Both the position numbers and the translations under genes were made by a program. Positions 42,756-50,629 of a DNA stretch of 59,825 nucleotides are shown one piece after another (the first letter of the stretch is position 1; every line of letters starts with the position of its first letter). Source of the stretch: Verrucomicrobiaceae bacterium UBA7681 (GTDB lineage Bacteria; Verrucomicrobiota; Verrucomicrobiia; Verrucomicrobiales; Verrucomicrobiaceae); NCBI GenBank assembly GCA_002482965.1, contig DLGZ01000011.1, positions 1 to 59,825 of the forward strand, in the 5' to 3' direction. The notes beneath the pieces were generated by a model. The model searched no databases and was not told where the DNA came from. It worked only from the letters and a program-made list of their open reading frames with translations.

Positions 42756-43427
42756 TCAACCACCGCCCAGCGCATAACCCACGCCACGCACGGTGCGGAT
42801 GAGTTTTTTGTCGTGGTCTTTGTCGATCTTTGAGCGCAGGCGCTGGATGTACACCTCCACGAGATTGGTTTCGGGGTCCATGTTGTAGCCCCAGACGTGC
42901 TCATAAATTTGCATGCGACCAAAGACGCGGCCGGGGCTGCGCATGAGGTGCTCCAGCAGTTCAAACTCGCGTGTGCTCAGTTCGACGTCGGTACCGGCGC
43001 GGCTGACTTTGCGCTCGAGCAGATTGATGCAGAGATCATCGACACGCAGCAGATGGCTGGAGTCGCCCGCTTTGCGGCGGACTACGGTGTGCAGACGCGC
43101 GGCCAGTTCCTCGACGAAGAAGGGCTTGGTCATGTAATCATCCGCGCCGAGGTTCAGGCCTTCGATTTTTTCCGGCAGTGTGGAGCGTGCGGTGAGCAGG
43201 ATGACGGGCACGTTGTTGCGCTTTTCACGCAGGCCGCGCAGGATGCTGAGGCCGTCGCGACCCGGCACCATGATGTCGAGGACCAGGGCGTCGTAGGGGA
43301 CGGTGGTGGCCATTTCCCAGGCTTCATCGCCATCGCTGATGGCATCCACCTGAATGCCCTGCTCCTCGAGCCCCTTCTTGGCAAAGGAAAGCAGTTTGGC
43401 CTGGTCTTCGACGAGGAGGATGCGCAT
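42756..43427 (-). CDS. OmpR-family response regulator
   Basis: A 223-aa two-domain regulator: receiver domain (residues 1-115) with phosphorylation site D51 in YDALVLDIMVPGRDG, acidic pocket E7/D8-type residues in LLVEDQA and the conserved Lys in ADDYMTKPF; then a winged-helix DNA-binding domain (about 128-222, VELSTREFELLEHLMRSPGRV and VYIQRLRSKID). No histidine kinase gene lies next to it, so it is an orphan here. I use the ATG at 43427; the long frame upstream adds residues without family match. Confidence 0.95.
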   Translation of the reverse strand: MRILLVEDQAKLLSFAKKGLEEQGIQVDAISDGDEAWEMATTVPYDALVLDIMVPGRDGLSILRGLREKRNNVPVILLTARSTLPEKIEGLNLGADDYMTKPFFVEELAARLHTVVRRKAGDSSHLLRVDDLCINLLERKVSRAGTDVELSTREFELLEHLMRSPGRVFGRMQIYEHVWGYNMDPETNLVEVYIQRLRSKIDKDHDKKLIRTVRGVGYALGGG

Positions 43428-43618
43428 GTGGCGGACGATGCGGTGAGATGGCTGCTTGTCCACAGGCAGCTGCTGAAATGAGGAATGAGTCAATCCGAAT
43501 GGCGGATGAGTGACGAAGTCTGAGGTGACAAAGGATCAAGGTGAGTGCCCGCCTAGCATTTGGGTTTATTTTGTCATTCGGGTTTCGTCATTCTTCCATT
43601 TTCTGTTACTCATCTCCT

Positions 43619-44614
43619 ATGAGGCGCCTGCTGGCATTTTTGGGTTTTTTCACGTTTGCGTCTGCGGCGGAGACGCTGCCGATGCAGGGCATTCAGGCGG
43701 CGGCTGCTTATTCCGCGGCGCATGGAGGGCATGCGTTTCTCGTGAAGCAGAACGGCAAAATTTTGTACGAAGCCTACACGAACGGGTGCACGAAATCTGA
43801 GCCGCACCGGATTTACAGCGGAACGAAGGCCTTCTGGGGGCTGACGGCTTTTGCGGCGGAGAGGGACGGGCTGTTTACTTTTGATGAACGGGTGGCTGAC
43901 ACCATCACCGAGTGGCAGGGCGACTCGCGGAAGAAACACATCACGGTGCGGCAGTTGCTCGATTTCAGCCATGGGCTGGAGCCGATGTTTGGGCTGCACG
44001 AGAACACGTTTGCAGACCGCACTGCTGCGGCACTGAAGGCCAGGAGTGTGGCGACGCCGGGAAAGTCTTTCATCTATGGGCCTGCCGCGCTGCAGGTGTT
44101 TCATGAACTGCTTGCGCGCAAGCTGCAGCGGAAGCAGACGCCTACTCGGTACCTGGAGCGCAAGGTGCTTGGCCCGCTCGGTCTCGGGTCGCAGCGCTAC
44201 CTGCCGGACACGCATGGCGCACCGCTACTGGCGGCAGGGTTTATGCAGACGGCACGTCAGTGGTCGGAGCTGGGCACGTGGATGCTCAAGCACGAGGAGG
44301 TGCTAATGAGGCTGCAGGGGAGCAGCGCGAATGCGGCCTTTGCCTTTGGTTTTTGGAACAACCGCGCTGGGGCCAGCAAAGCTGCGCGTGAGGTGGATGC
44401 GGAGGCGATGCTGGATAAAAAATGGGGCCAGCAGTCTTGGCGGAATGCTTGTCTTTGCCGGGCTGCTCCTGAGGATCTTATTGCGTGTATTGGCTCCTAT
44501 GGGCAGCGGCTTTATATCGTGCCGTCGATGAAGCTTGTGATTGTGCGGATGGCGAAGGATTCGAAGCCGAATGATGCGCAGATGCTGCGGCTGTTGTTTG
44601 GAAAGGGGGGGTGA
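43619..44614 (+). CDS. Secreted beta-lactamase-fold serine hydrolase
   Basis: A 331-aa protein with signal peptide (MRRLLAFLGFFTFASAAE). It has the class C beta-lactamase-like S67-x-x-K70 motif in RIYSGTKAF and a Tyr in IYGPAALQ as the second catalytic element; the usual third motif (KTG/HxG) is not obvious. Such proteins act as esterases, peptidases or penicillin-binding proteins in the periplasm. I use the ATG at 43619 since it gives the signal peptide. No linked genes. Confidence 0.85.
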   Translation: MRRLLAFLGFFTFASAAETLPMQGIQAAAAYSAAHGGHAFLVKQNGKILYEAYTNGCTKSEPHRIYSGTKAFWGLTAFAAERDGLFTFDERVADTITEWQGDSRKKHITVRQLLDFSHGLEPMFGLHENTFADRTAAALKARSVATPGKSFIYGPAALQVFHELLARKLQRKQTPTRYLERKVLGPLGLGSQRYLPDTHGAPLLAAGFMQTARQWSELGTWMLKHEEVLMRLQGSSANAAFAFGFWNNRAGASKAAREVDAEAMLDKKWGQQSWRNACLCRAAPEDLIACIGSYGQRLYIVPSMKLVIVRMAKDSKPNDAQMLRLLFGKGG

Positions 44615-44717
44615 GGGGACTGCATGCATCTGGCTCTCTTTCTGTATTCCGACGTGGGGCTTACATCAGCAGGGCTGTTTTGGTGCCATGGAAAGGTAGT
44701 CTGGCGTGAGGCATGCT

Positions 44718-44930
44718 ATGTTGGAGCACTGAGTGGTCATGGGGCGAATGCAGAGCGGGGCTGGTTGCAAACGCTGCTGGTGGCCGTTGTGTGTTGCGGG
44801 GCGATGGGTTTGCTTCCCGGTTGCGGGCGCTTACCCAGGGAAGCACTCGCCAAGGCTCGGCATCCCTGGGCTATATTACGCAGCCCTTTCAGGGCTGGTG
44901 TATCGCGGAGTGGAGGGGCGAAACAAGAGA
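44718..44930 (+). repeat. R1 intergenic repeat, copy E
   Basis: Fifth copy, starting GTTGGAGCACTGAGTGGTC. It has GGTTGCAAACGCTGCTGG, GGGTTTGCTTCCCGG, the CCCAGGGA/TCCCTGGG stem with the inner CTCGCC/GGC pairing, and GCAGCCCTTTCAGGGCTG, in which CAGCCCT and AGGGCTG pair. It occupies most of the gene-free stretch 44615-45016; the remainder shows nothing I recognise. Confidence 0.85.
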
Positions 44931-45016
44931 TGCATTCCGCAGGAAACGCGGGGTTTCTGGCATCATGAAACACATGACAGACGGCCTTAACCAAGCGCCA
45001 TTCCTGCCTGGTATCA

Positions 45017-46153
45017 TCACCGCACTGGCGGTGTGGTCGGAGCTGTAGCAGGCTGTTCCTCCACCACCGGGATCGCTTTGCGGATCATGTTTTTGGAGAC
45101 GCCGTAGATGAGGGTGCTTTTTCCGGGGTGCCACTGGTAGCCGATGCCGAAGGGTATGACGGGGACTTCGGTGGTGCGATAGTACTCGGCGAGATCGGGC
45201 TGGTAGTGCTGTTTGAAGAGGGGGATGGGACCCGGGTACCAACCGTAGGCTTTGGCGTCCCAGGATTCGCGGGGGAAGTCCTTCCACATGATGCCAGAGT
45301 CGTCCTGGGTCATGGTGTGGCAGTGGGTGAGGAGGTAGTCGCGGATGGTGTGAAACTCATCCATGTGCATGAGGTAGGAGGCGGACTTGGTGAAGCCGTT
45401 CATGACGCCGAGTCCGTCGCAGAAGCGGAGGAAGGAGGCGTCCTGCTTGAGCGCCCAGTTGGCGATGTTGGTGGAGAAGTAGTAGAGCGTCTGCTGCTTG
45501 CCCTGGGCACCGAGGAAGGTGATGCGCACGCCGGAGGTTTTGGTCTGCTTGTCGGTGAGGATTTTTCCTTCGGCATCGAGCCAGATGTTTTCCACGTTTT
45601 GAATGAAGCAGCCGCAGCGTGCGAGGAAGACGTAGAGGACGGGCAGGGTGCCGGTGAGCTTGGTGGCCTGCAGGTCTTTCTTCATGTCTGCGGTGATGAA
45701 GAAGCTGAAGCTGAGCGAGGCATTGAGCGTGTTGCGCAGATTGCGCAGGGATGAGCCGAGCTCGCCCTCAGTGAGTTTTGTCACATCCGGTGGCAGGCCC
45801 ACAGGTTCCACGGCGGCCAGCACGTAGGTGGAGGCATTGGGGAAGAAGGTGTAGGCGTGCAGGAAATCGGGACCGCTGAAGACATAGAGCAGTGGTCCGG
45901 TGTCGCTGACGGCCTCCGGCAGGCCAAGTGGTGCCCAGGTGCGGATGGGGCCGAGCTGGCGCTGCTCTGCATCCGCCCAGGTGGCGTCGAGATCTTTGGC
46001 ATGGGAATTGAATTCGCCATGCTTTGCCAATTCGGCCAAGGAAGAACCTTCCTGCGGCATGCCGGCAAGGAAGCGCGCCTGTTCATTGGGCGTGGTGGGT
46101 GCGGCGAAGGCGGATTGAGCCAGAACGAGCAGCAGAACGAGTGTTTTATTCAT
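45017..46153 (-). CDS. Secreted protein of unknown function
   Basis: A 378-aa protein with a signal peptide (MNKTLVLLLVLAQSAFAA). I do not recognise a domain. Visible features are PLLYVFSGPDFLHAYTFFPN and a repeated YVF/YYF pattern, and a cysteine pair in LARCGCFIQNVE. It is the second gene of a two-gene operon: its start overlaps the amino acid permease stop by 4 bp. It could be a membrane-bound partner of the permease or an unrelated secreted enzyme. The extended frame upstream to 46267 lacks support. Confidence 0.65.
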   Translation of the reverse strand: MNKTLVLLLVLAQSAFAAPTTPNEQARFLAGMPQEGSSLAELAKHGEFNSHAKDLDATWADAEQRQLGPIRTWAPLGLPEAVSDTGPLLYVFSGPDFLHAYTFFPNASTYVLAAVEPVGLPPDVTKLTEGELGSSLRNLRNTLNASLSFSFFITADMKKDLQATKLTGTLPVLYVFLARCGCFIQNVENIWLDAEGKILTDKQTKTSGVRITFLGAQGKQQTLYYFSTNIANWALKQDASFLRFCDGLGVMNGFTKSASYLMHMDEFHTIRDYLLTHCHTMTQDDSGIMWKDFPRESWDAKAYGWYPGPIPLFKQHYQPDLAEYYRTTEVPVIPFGIGYQWHPGKSTLIYGVSKNMIRKAIPVVEEQPATAPTTPPVR

Positions 46154-47457
46154 GGGGTGCGTGGAGTACGCGGTGAGATGAAATAAATGATCCAGCCCAG
46201 CAAAATTAACGCCATGCCAGCGAGCGTTTCTTCTGGATGCTTTTTGGCGACGAAGACCATCATCCACAGGCTGATGCCGAGAAACAGGAGAGGCGTCACG
46301 GGGTAACCCCAGCAGCGGTAGGGGCGTAGCAGGTCGGGCTGGCGGATACGAAGCACGATCAACCCCACCACCGTGGCGAATGAACCGAGCTGAATGCTGA
46401 ACTGCACGCAGGTGAGCACCGTTTCAAAACTGGCGGTGAGCAGCAGCGTCACGACGATGGAAAGCTGCACAAACAAACCGACCACTGGGACGCCACGATC
46501 ATCACTCACCGCAAGCGGGGCGAGGATGCGGAGGTCCTGGCCCATGGTTTTCATCACCCGTGGTCCCACCCAGGTCATGGCACTGATGCTGGAGACGAGG
46601 CCCAGGCAGATGAGTCCTGACATGATCTTGCCGCCGGTCTCGCCGAAGATGTGGACGGCTGCGATGTGGCCGACGTCCAGTTTTCCATTCAGCTCGCTCA
46701 TCGGGGCGACGTGAAGGAACACGGCATTGAGCGCGAGATACAGACCCGCGACGAGCAGCGTGCCGATAGCGATGGCCAGAGGGACGTTTTTCTGCGGATC
46801 TCGGATGTCACCGACGATGTAGGTGGCGGCATTCCAGCCAGCGTAGGCATACATGACATAGACGAGGCTTACTGCGAAGGGGGTGCTGCCCATCAAATCC
46901 AGATCACCCGAGACGGGTAGAAAGTTCACAGGCTGGGCTTTGCCGAACCAGAATCCGGCACCTATGAAAACGAGGATCAGTGTGACTTTGAGCCAAGTGG
47001 CCGTGTTTTGAAACTTGGCGGCCATGCTGACGCCGCCGACGTGGATCAAGGTCACGATCCAGACCATGACGAGGGACCATGTCGTCGCTGGTGCATGAGG
47101 AAAGATACCGGAGAAGTATTTGCCGAAGGCCATGGCCGCGAGTGCGATGGGCGCGGCGAAACCTACGGTGACTGAAAGCCAGCCGGAGAGAAATCCGATG
47201 GAGGGATGAAAAATCTTGGAGAGAAAGTGGTACTCGCCGCCGGAGCGTGGCAGTGCTGCCGCCAGTTCGCCATAGCACACGGCGCCGCAGAAGGCGCACA
47301 CACCTCCGACGACCCAGAGCATGAGGAGGACAAAGCCCGAGGGCAGGGAACCGACCTGAAAGCCCAGCGAGGTGAACACTCCGGTGCCGATCATGTTTGC
47401 CACCACCACCGCCGTGGCGGTGAGCAGCGAAATGCCCTGAGTGCGTGTGGTGCTCAT
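46150..47457 (-). CDS. APC-family amino acid permease
   Basis: A 435-aa membrane protein with about 12 predicted helices and the APC signature near the start: LLTATAVVVANMIGTGVFTSLGFQ, containing the conserved G-T/S-G-I/V unwound helix. Later blocks are CGAVCYGELAAALPRSGGEYHFL and FAVSLVYVMYAYAGWNAATYI, both typical. It imports amino acids or polyamines with proton or sodium gradients, or exchanges them. It is coupled to the secreted gene 45017-46153 by an ATGA overlap. Substrate not evident. Confidence 0.93.
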   Translation of the reverse strand: MSTTRTQGISLLTATAVVVANMIGTGVFTSLGFQVGSLPSGFVLLMLWVVGGVCAFCGAVCYGELAAALPRSGGEYHFLSKIFHPSIGFLSGWLSVTVGFAAPIALAAMAFGKYFSGIFPHAPATTWSLVMVWIVTLIHVGGVSMAAKFQNTATWLKVTLILVFIGAGFWFGKAQPVNFLPVSGDLDLMGSTPFAVSLVYVMYAYAGWNAATYIVGDIRDPQKNVPLAIAIGTLLVAGLYLALNAVFLHVAPMSELNGKLDVGHIAAVHIFGETGGKIMSGLICLGLVSSISAMTWVGPRVMKTMGQDLRILAPLAVSDDRGVPVVGLFVQLSIVVTLLLTASFETVLTCVQFSIQLGSFATVVGLIVLRIRQPDLLRPYRCWGYPVTPLLFLGISLWMMVFVAKKHPEETLAGMALILLGWIIYFISPRTPRTP

Positions 47458-47561
47458 GGGGGCGATGGCTACGCGCAGCGCTAGTTGTCGTCAACATTCC
47501 CCTTCGAGATGGCAGAGATTGAAGAAGTCCCGCAGTCCACTTATAGAGTTGCCTTTTGGGT

Positions 47562-47590
47562 GTTACGGGCGTAACTTATCTTCGTGAAGA
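47562..47590. promoter_or_regulatory. Pair of short palindromes
   Basis: GTTACG-GG-CGTAAC (47562-47575) is followed by TCTTC-GT-GAAGA (47579-47590), two near-contiguous inverted repeats with 2-bp centres. They lie upstream of the APC permease start (divergent) and of the structured region that follows, so they could be operator sites for either. Nothing identifies a binding protein. Confidence 0.35.
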
Positions 47591-47682
47591 CTTACTCGCG
47601 CCATTTTAACTATTTCGCCAACATGGCTGAAAGTAGTGCGATCAAGCCGCTTTGCCACCGACTGGCAGCAAGCCGAGCTTAA

Positions 47683-47717
47683 GCGGGCAACCCCGACTGG
47701 GATTGTCCGCGCTTTTT
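47683..47717 (+). ncRNA. Hairpin and T-run; possible 3' end of a small RNA
   Basis: GCGGGCAACCC pairs with GGGATTGTCCGC (47683-47710, allowing a G-T pair and one bulge) and is followed by GCTTTTT. This is a strong intrinsic terminator shape in a stretch (47458-47910) without any gene, so it may end a small RNA starting near 47600, or a short attenuated transcript. Only the hairpin is seen; the RNA is inferred. The rest of the stretch holds the palindromes at 47562 and the leader hairpin at 47837. Confidence 0.4.
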
Positions 47718-47836
47718 AGCAGGTGCCAGAGCCTGCGTCTTCTATCTCACGCCCGCGTCATCATGACGTGCAGGTTTCATTCTGGACATCGCTCATGGCA
47801 CGCGCAGCCGGGTGTTTAACACACCCACTCGCGGGT

Positions 47837-47875
47837 GCTGCCTGTCTGCGCGCTCATGCGGCAGCAGGCTTTTTT
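47837..47875 (+). promoter_or_regulatory. Leader hairpin with T-run before 47911 gene
   Basis: GCTGCC pairs with GGCAGC, followed by AGGC and six T, only 36 bp before the start codon. A smaller ACCC/GGGT hairpin precedes it. The form is that of a transcription attenuator. The segment between it and the ATG is pyrimidine-rich with no Shine-Dalgarno sequence. Confidence 0.45.
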
Positions 47876-47910
47876 CCCTCTGCTTTTACACACTCAAATA
47901 TTCTTTTTTT

Positions 47911-48165
47911 ATGAAACTGTTGGATCGACTTTTTAACCAGGATGACAAACCCGTGCGCGTTGGCAGCGCCCTGCATTTGGAGCGGCCTACGTGGCTGGTC
48001 ACATGTGCTTTCGAACGTCGGGAAGTCTTCGGCAAGGTTTCCACCAAGGCCAGTTATGAAGTAGCTGCCCGAACCGAGGATGAGGCGCGAGAATCCGTGT
48101 GCTCCTTCCTGCAGCAGACGCTGCAAAAGTGCTGCATCGAATCCGTGCAGGCCATGCGGCGGTGA
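47911..48165 (+). CDS. Small hypothetical protein
   Basis: An 84-aa protein starting MKLLDRLFNQDDKPVRVGSA. It is a small alpha/beta protein with no signal peptide and three cysteines near the middle and end (TCAFERREV, ESVCSFLQ, QKCCIESV). I do not recognise it; likeness to domains of unknown function that follow double-stranded RNA-binding-type folds is possible but unproven. The start was chosen at the ATG after the leader hairpin; the longer frame reads through that hairpin. It is followed by a terminator-like hairpin and then a gene with a similar leader. Confidence 0.65.
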   Translation: MKLLDRLFNQDDKPVRVGSALHLERPTWLVTCAFERREVFGKVSTKASYEVAARTEDEARESVCSFLQQTLQKCCIESVQAMRR

Positions 48166-48210
48166 AGATTTCACGCCCCGCTTTTTAACACTTCATTCGT
48201 CATTGGAAAG

Positions 48211-48234
48211 ACTCCTGCCACCAAAGGCAGGAGT
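48211..48234 (+). terminator. Perfect 9-bp hairpin between the two small genes
   Basis: ACTCCTGCC and GGCAGGAGT pair perfectly around a 6-nt loop and are followed by GCTTTCCCC. It can end the 47911 transcript or act in the leader of the 48293 gene. Both genes have TTTAACAC followed by a hairpin and a CTTTTAC segment before the ATG. Confidence 0.5.
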
Positions 48235-48292
48235 GCTTTCCCCTGCCTTGGTCGCAGGCATTTCTTATTCCTATTTTTCTTCTTTTACGTTT

Positions 48293-48559
48293 ATGAACAC
48301 ACTTCCTGTCCGTCACTATGATCGCGTCACTCTGCGTCCTCTCAATGAGCTGGCAACGCTGCACGAATTCGACATTACCATCCAGGTGGTGCCGGGATAT
48401 GAGGCTGACGCTGACAGTGGCCGCATCTCGGAGGATGCGCCACTTGGGCGAGCCGTCCTGCGCCGGAGCGCCGGTGAAAAAATCAATCTGCAAGTTCACG
48501 ATCGCAACCTGGCAATGCTCATTCTGGCCGTGGAAAAACCCACGGACAGCACCGGCTGA
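48293..48559 (+). CDS. Stand-alone GreA/GreB C-terminal-domain-like protein
   Basis: An 88-aa protein starting MNTLPVRHYDRVTLRPLNEL. The stretch GRISEDAPLGRAVLRRSAGEKINLQV matches the GreA/GreB/Rnk C-terminal FKBP-like domain, whose typical form is G-x-I-S-x-x-S/A-P-L-G-x-A-L-x-x-x-x-x-G-D-x-V. The N-terminal coiled coil that enters the RNA polymerase channel is absent, so cleavage stimulation is unlikely; Rnk-like binding to polymerase is possible. Start taken at the ATG at 48293 after a pyrimidine-rich leader without a Shine-Dalgarno sequence. Confidence 0.7.
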   Translation: MNTLPVRHYDRVTLRPLNELATLHEFDITIQVVPGYEADADSGRISEDAPLGRAVLRRSAGEKINLQVHDRNLAMLILAVEKPTDSTG

Positions 48560-48622
48560 ACGGAGGGGCGGTCTTTCCAAAGCGGGGCTTGCAGGGCGCG
48601 GAAAAAGGAATTTATTTTCGGC

Positions 48623-49072
48623 ATGAAAACGACATCCTCAAAATTATTCAGGGGGGTGATGTTGATCGCCGCCCTGCTGGTGCCCGCCACGACATGGTGG
48701 GTGAGCTCCCGTTACTACACGGAACAAAGGGAGGCGGAAAGCCGGCAGCAGCTGGCAAAGCTACAGGAGATCCAGGATAAATATGCCGGCATGGCGAAGG
48801 CCAACGAATGGCTCAGAGAAGCGATCAAGAATGAAGACAAGCGAAGGGCGCTCTTCAAGAGCCTCAACGAAGGCACCACCGAGTTTGCACTGGAGATCAA
48901 GCCGCGCAGCACCTGGAACTGGCCCACAGATCCGGACCATGTCTGGCATGACCAGCGCCGCCAGGCAAACATCATGCTGATGAAGCATGGGCTGCCGGCG
49001 CTGGATGGGCCGAATGCCCTGCCTGACAGCCCCGCGCCGCCCAGGTCCCTGCGGATCAACGGCCAAAAATAA
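48623..49072 (+). CDS. Small membrane-anchored or exported coiled-coil protein
   Basis: A 149-aa protein with an N-terminal hydrophobic segment (VMLIAALLVPATTWWVSS, about residues 12-29) after a basic start, then a charged helical stretch (EQREAESRQQLAKLQEIQDK onwards, about 33-80) likely to form a coiled coil, and a proline-rich tail. No family recognised. It may be a periplasmic anchor; no functional hint from neighbours, though the biosynthetic operon begins 76 bp after its stop. Confidence 0.65.
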   Translation: MKTTSSKLFRGVMLIAALLVPATTWWVSSRYYTEQREAESRQQLAKLQEIQDKYAGMAKANEWLREAIKNEDKRRALFKSLNEGTTEFALEIKPRSTWNWPTDPDHVWHDQRRQANIMLMKHGLPALDGPNALPDSPAPPRSLRINGQK

Positions 49073-49122
49073 ACGCGAATTCATCTTTGCCCCGGAGGTG
49101 TGTTAACCGGCCGGGTTTCTAT

Positions 49123-49146
49123 GTGTGGTGATTCAATCAACCACAC
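49123..49146. promoter_or_regulatory. Palindrome next to the start of the PqqD-like gene
   Basis: GTGTGGT-GATT-C-AATC-A-ACCACAC is a nearly perfect inverted repeat that ends 2 bp before the ATG of the first gene of the biosynthetic operon. It could be an operator or an RNA hairpin that blocks initiation. No Shine-Dalgarno sequence is seen here. Confidence 0.45.
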
Positions 49147-49148
49147 TC

Positions 49149-49475
49149 ATGAAACTTGTGTCTCTACCTAACCGGATTTACCCCAGCGGGCAGCCGCATG
49201 ACGCGGCCCTGAGCGCCGATTCGGCGTCCTTCGATTTCCACACCGTCACCTGGCAGGCTGACGGGTTTGGTTTTGATGCCACCAGCGGGGAGTTTTTTAC
49301 CGCCAGCCCGACAGCGCTCATGGTCATGAAGGCATTGAGCGAGGAGGAGTCGCGCCTGCAGATCCTTGACCGCCTGACGGCACGTTTCGAGGTCACGCAG
49401 AGCACTGCGGAGCGCGATCTGGAAACCTTCCTCGCGGAACTCGGCCACATCGGGCTGGTCCCGGAAGCAAACTGA
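49149..49475 (+). CDS. PqqD-like peptide chaperone/recognition protein
   Basis: A 108-aa protein. After an N-terminal stretch without match, residues ~35-105 show the PqqD fold: WQADGFGFDATSGEFFTASP, TALMVMKALSEEESRLQIL and VTQSTAERDLETFLAELGHIGLV (winged-helix-like). PqqD proteins bind leader peptides of ribosomally made peptides, or act in the related HPr-rel-A systems. No precursor peptide gene is evident next to it. It heads the operon with ATP-grasp and decarboxylase genes; gap to the next gene is 24 bp. Start ATG 49149 was chosen over an upstream GTG. Confidence 0.75.
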   Translation: MKLVSLPNRIYPSGQPHDAALSADSASFDFHTVTWQADGFGFDATSGEFFTASPTALMVMKALSEEESRLQILDRLTARFEVTQSTAERDLETFLAELGHIGLVPEAN

Positions 49476-49499
49476 ACTCCAACCACGCATCATCCTCCC

Positions 49500-50603
49500 A
49501 TGAATGCCTCTCCTGTCATCGCCGTCACCGGCCTTCATCGCGGTGAGAATCCGCAGCCGGGTTCCGCCGTCATTCGCAGTCTGCGACGTGTTTATCCTGA
49601 GCTGCGCATCATCGGTCTTGTTTACGATTCACTGGAGAGCGGTCTCTTCAGCGAAGAAGACGCACCTGATGCCGCCTTCACCATGTCCTACCCAGGCGCG
49701 GGTGAAGAAGCCTTCTGGGAGCGCCTGGATGCGATCCGTGAGATTGAACGCTTCGACGTTTTGATTCCCTGCCTCGATGCTGAGATGGGGCCGCTGGTCG
49801 ATGCGCCGGAAAAACTGAGGGAGCGCGGCATTCGGGCCTGCCTGCCGACTGCGGCGAGCTTCCAATGCCGCGACAAAGCAAAGCTGGCCGAGCTGTGCGA
49901 ACGCACGCACTGCCGCACCCCACAGACCCTGGCTGTGAGCGATGTGAACTCGCTGCATCAGGCGGCGTTGACCCTTGGCGGGAATGTCTTCGTCAAAGGC
50001 CGCTATTATGAGGCCCGGCACGCTATTACGCCTGCCGCCCGTGAGGCCGCCTACTGGCACATGCTGGAGCAATGGGGCGCGCCCGTGCTGGTGCAGGAAA
50101 ATGTGCCGGGCGAGGAATACAACGTCATCGGTCTTGGCGATGGTCGTGGCCACATGCTCGGCTCTTGTGCAATCCGCAAGATGCTGCGCACCGCCAGTGG
50201 CAAAGGCTTCGGCGGCATGGTGGTGCGCGATCCTCAGCTGGATGCCATCGCGCAATCGCTCATCGCGGAACTGCGCTGGAACGGTCCGTTTGAACTCGAG
50301 TTCGTGAAATCCGAAGGGCCCAAAGGTGAATACTGTCTCATCGAGATCAATCCGCGCTTCCCTGCCTGGTGTGACTTTCCCTCCACACTGAACTGCAACC
50401 TGCCCGCTGCCGCACTGGAGCTTGCCCTGGGCTGGCAGCCCCGCGAGGCGCTGCGCCACGCCAGTCCGGGCAAGTTTTTCATCCGGCATGCCATCGACAT
50501 GACCGGTGACATTCGCGATCTCGCCGCGCTCACCACGACCGGTCAGTTCTTCCGCCAGCCGTGCGAGATCATCCCGCATCCGGTCACCTCTCGAAGTCTT
50601 TAA
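49500..50603 (+). CDS. ATP-grasp ligase
   Basis: A 367-aa ATP-grasp enzyme of the carbamoyl-phosphate-synthase-like type. The N-terminal domain (about 1-110) is a Rossmann-like pre-ATP-grasp fold (VIAVTGLHRGENPQPGSAVI), followed by the ATP-grasp core: DKAKLAELCERTHCRTPQT, GGNVFVKGRYYEA (ATP Lys), VLVQENVPGEEYNVIGLGDG and GPFELEFVKSE ... LIEINPRFPAWCD with the metal-binding Glu and Asn. These ligases join a carboxylate to an amine using ATP. The substrate is not known; position between PqqD-like and decarboxylase genes suggests an amino-acid amide or peptide product. No Shine-Dalgarno; preceded by CATCCTCCC. Confidence 0.88.
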   Translation: MNASPVIAVTGLHRGENPQPGSAVIRSLRRVYPELRIIGLVYDSLESGLFSEEDAPDAAFTMSYPGAGEEAFWERLDAIREIERFDVLIPCLDAEMGPLVDAPEKLRERGIRACLPTAASFQCRDKAKLAELCERTHCRTPQTLAVSDVNSLHQAALTLGGNVFVKGRYYEARHAITPAAREAAYWHMLEQWGAPVLVQENVPGEEYNVIGLGDGRGHMLGSCAIRKMLRTASGKGFGGMVVRDPQLDAIAQSLIAELRWNGPFELEFVKSEGPKGEYCLIEINPRFPAWCDFPSTLNCNLPAAALELALGWQPREALRHASPGKFFIRHAIDMTGDIRDLAALTTTGQFFRQPCEIIPHPVTSRSL

Positions 50604-50629
50604 TTTTTAACCATCTACTGCATCCTCCC

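Noticed and set aside
44331..44531. Second gene inside the serine hydrolase
   Set aside because: Shadow frame with no start signal; the hydrolase frame has a signal peptide and catalytic motif.
44718..45016. Duplicated gene end beside R1 copy E
   Set aside because: I looked for a copy of the end of the 45017 gene on the other side of copy E and found only a short chance-level match of AGCAGG and CTGTT.
47458..47910. tRNA or 6S-like RNA
   Set aside because: No cloverleaf or 6S-type bulge could be drawn; only isolated hairpins are present.
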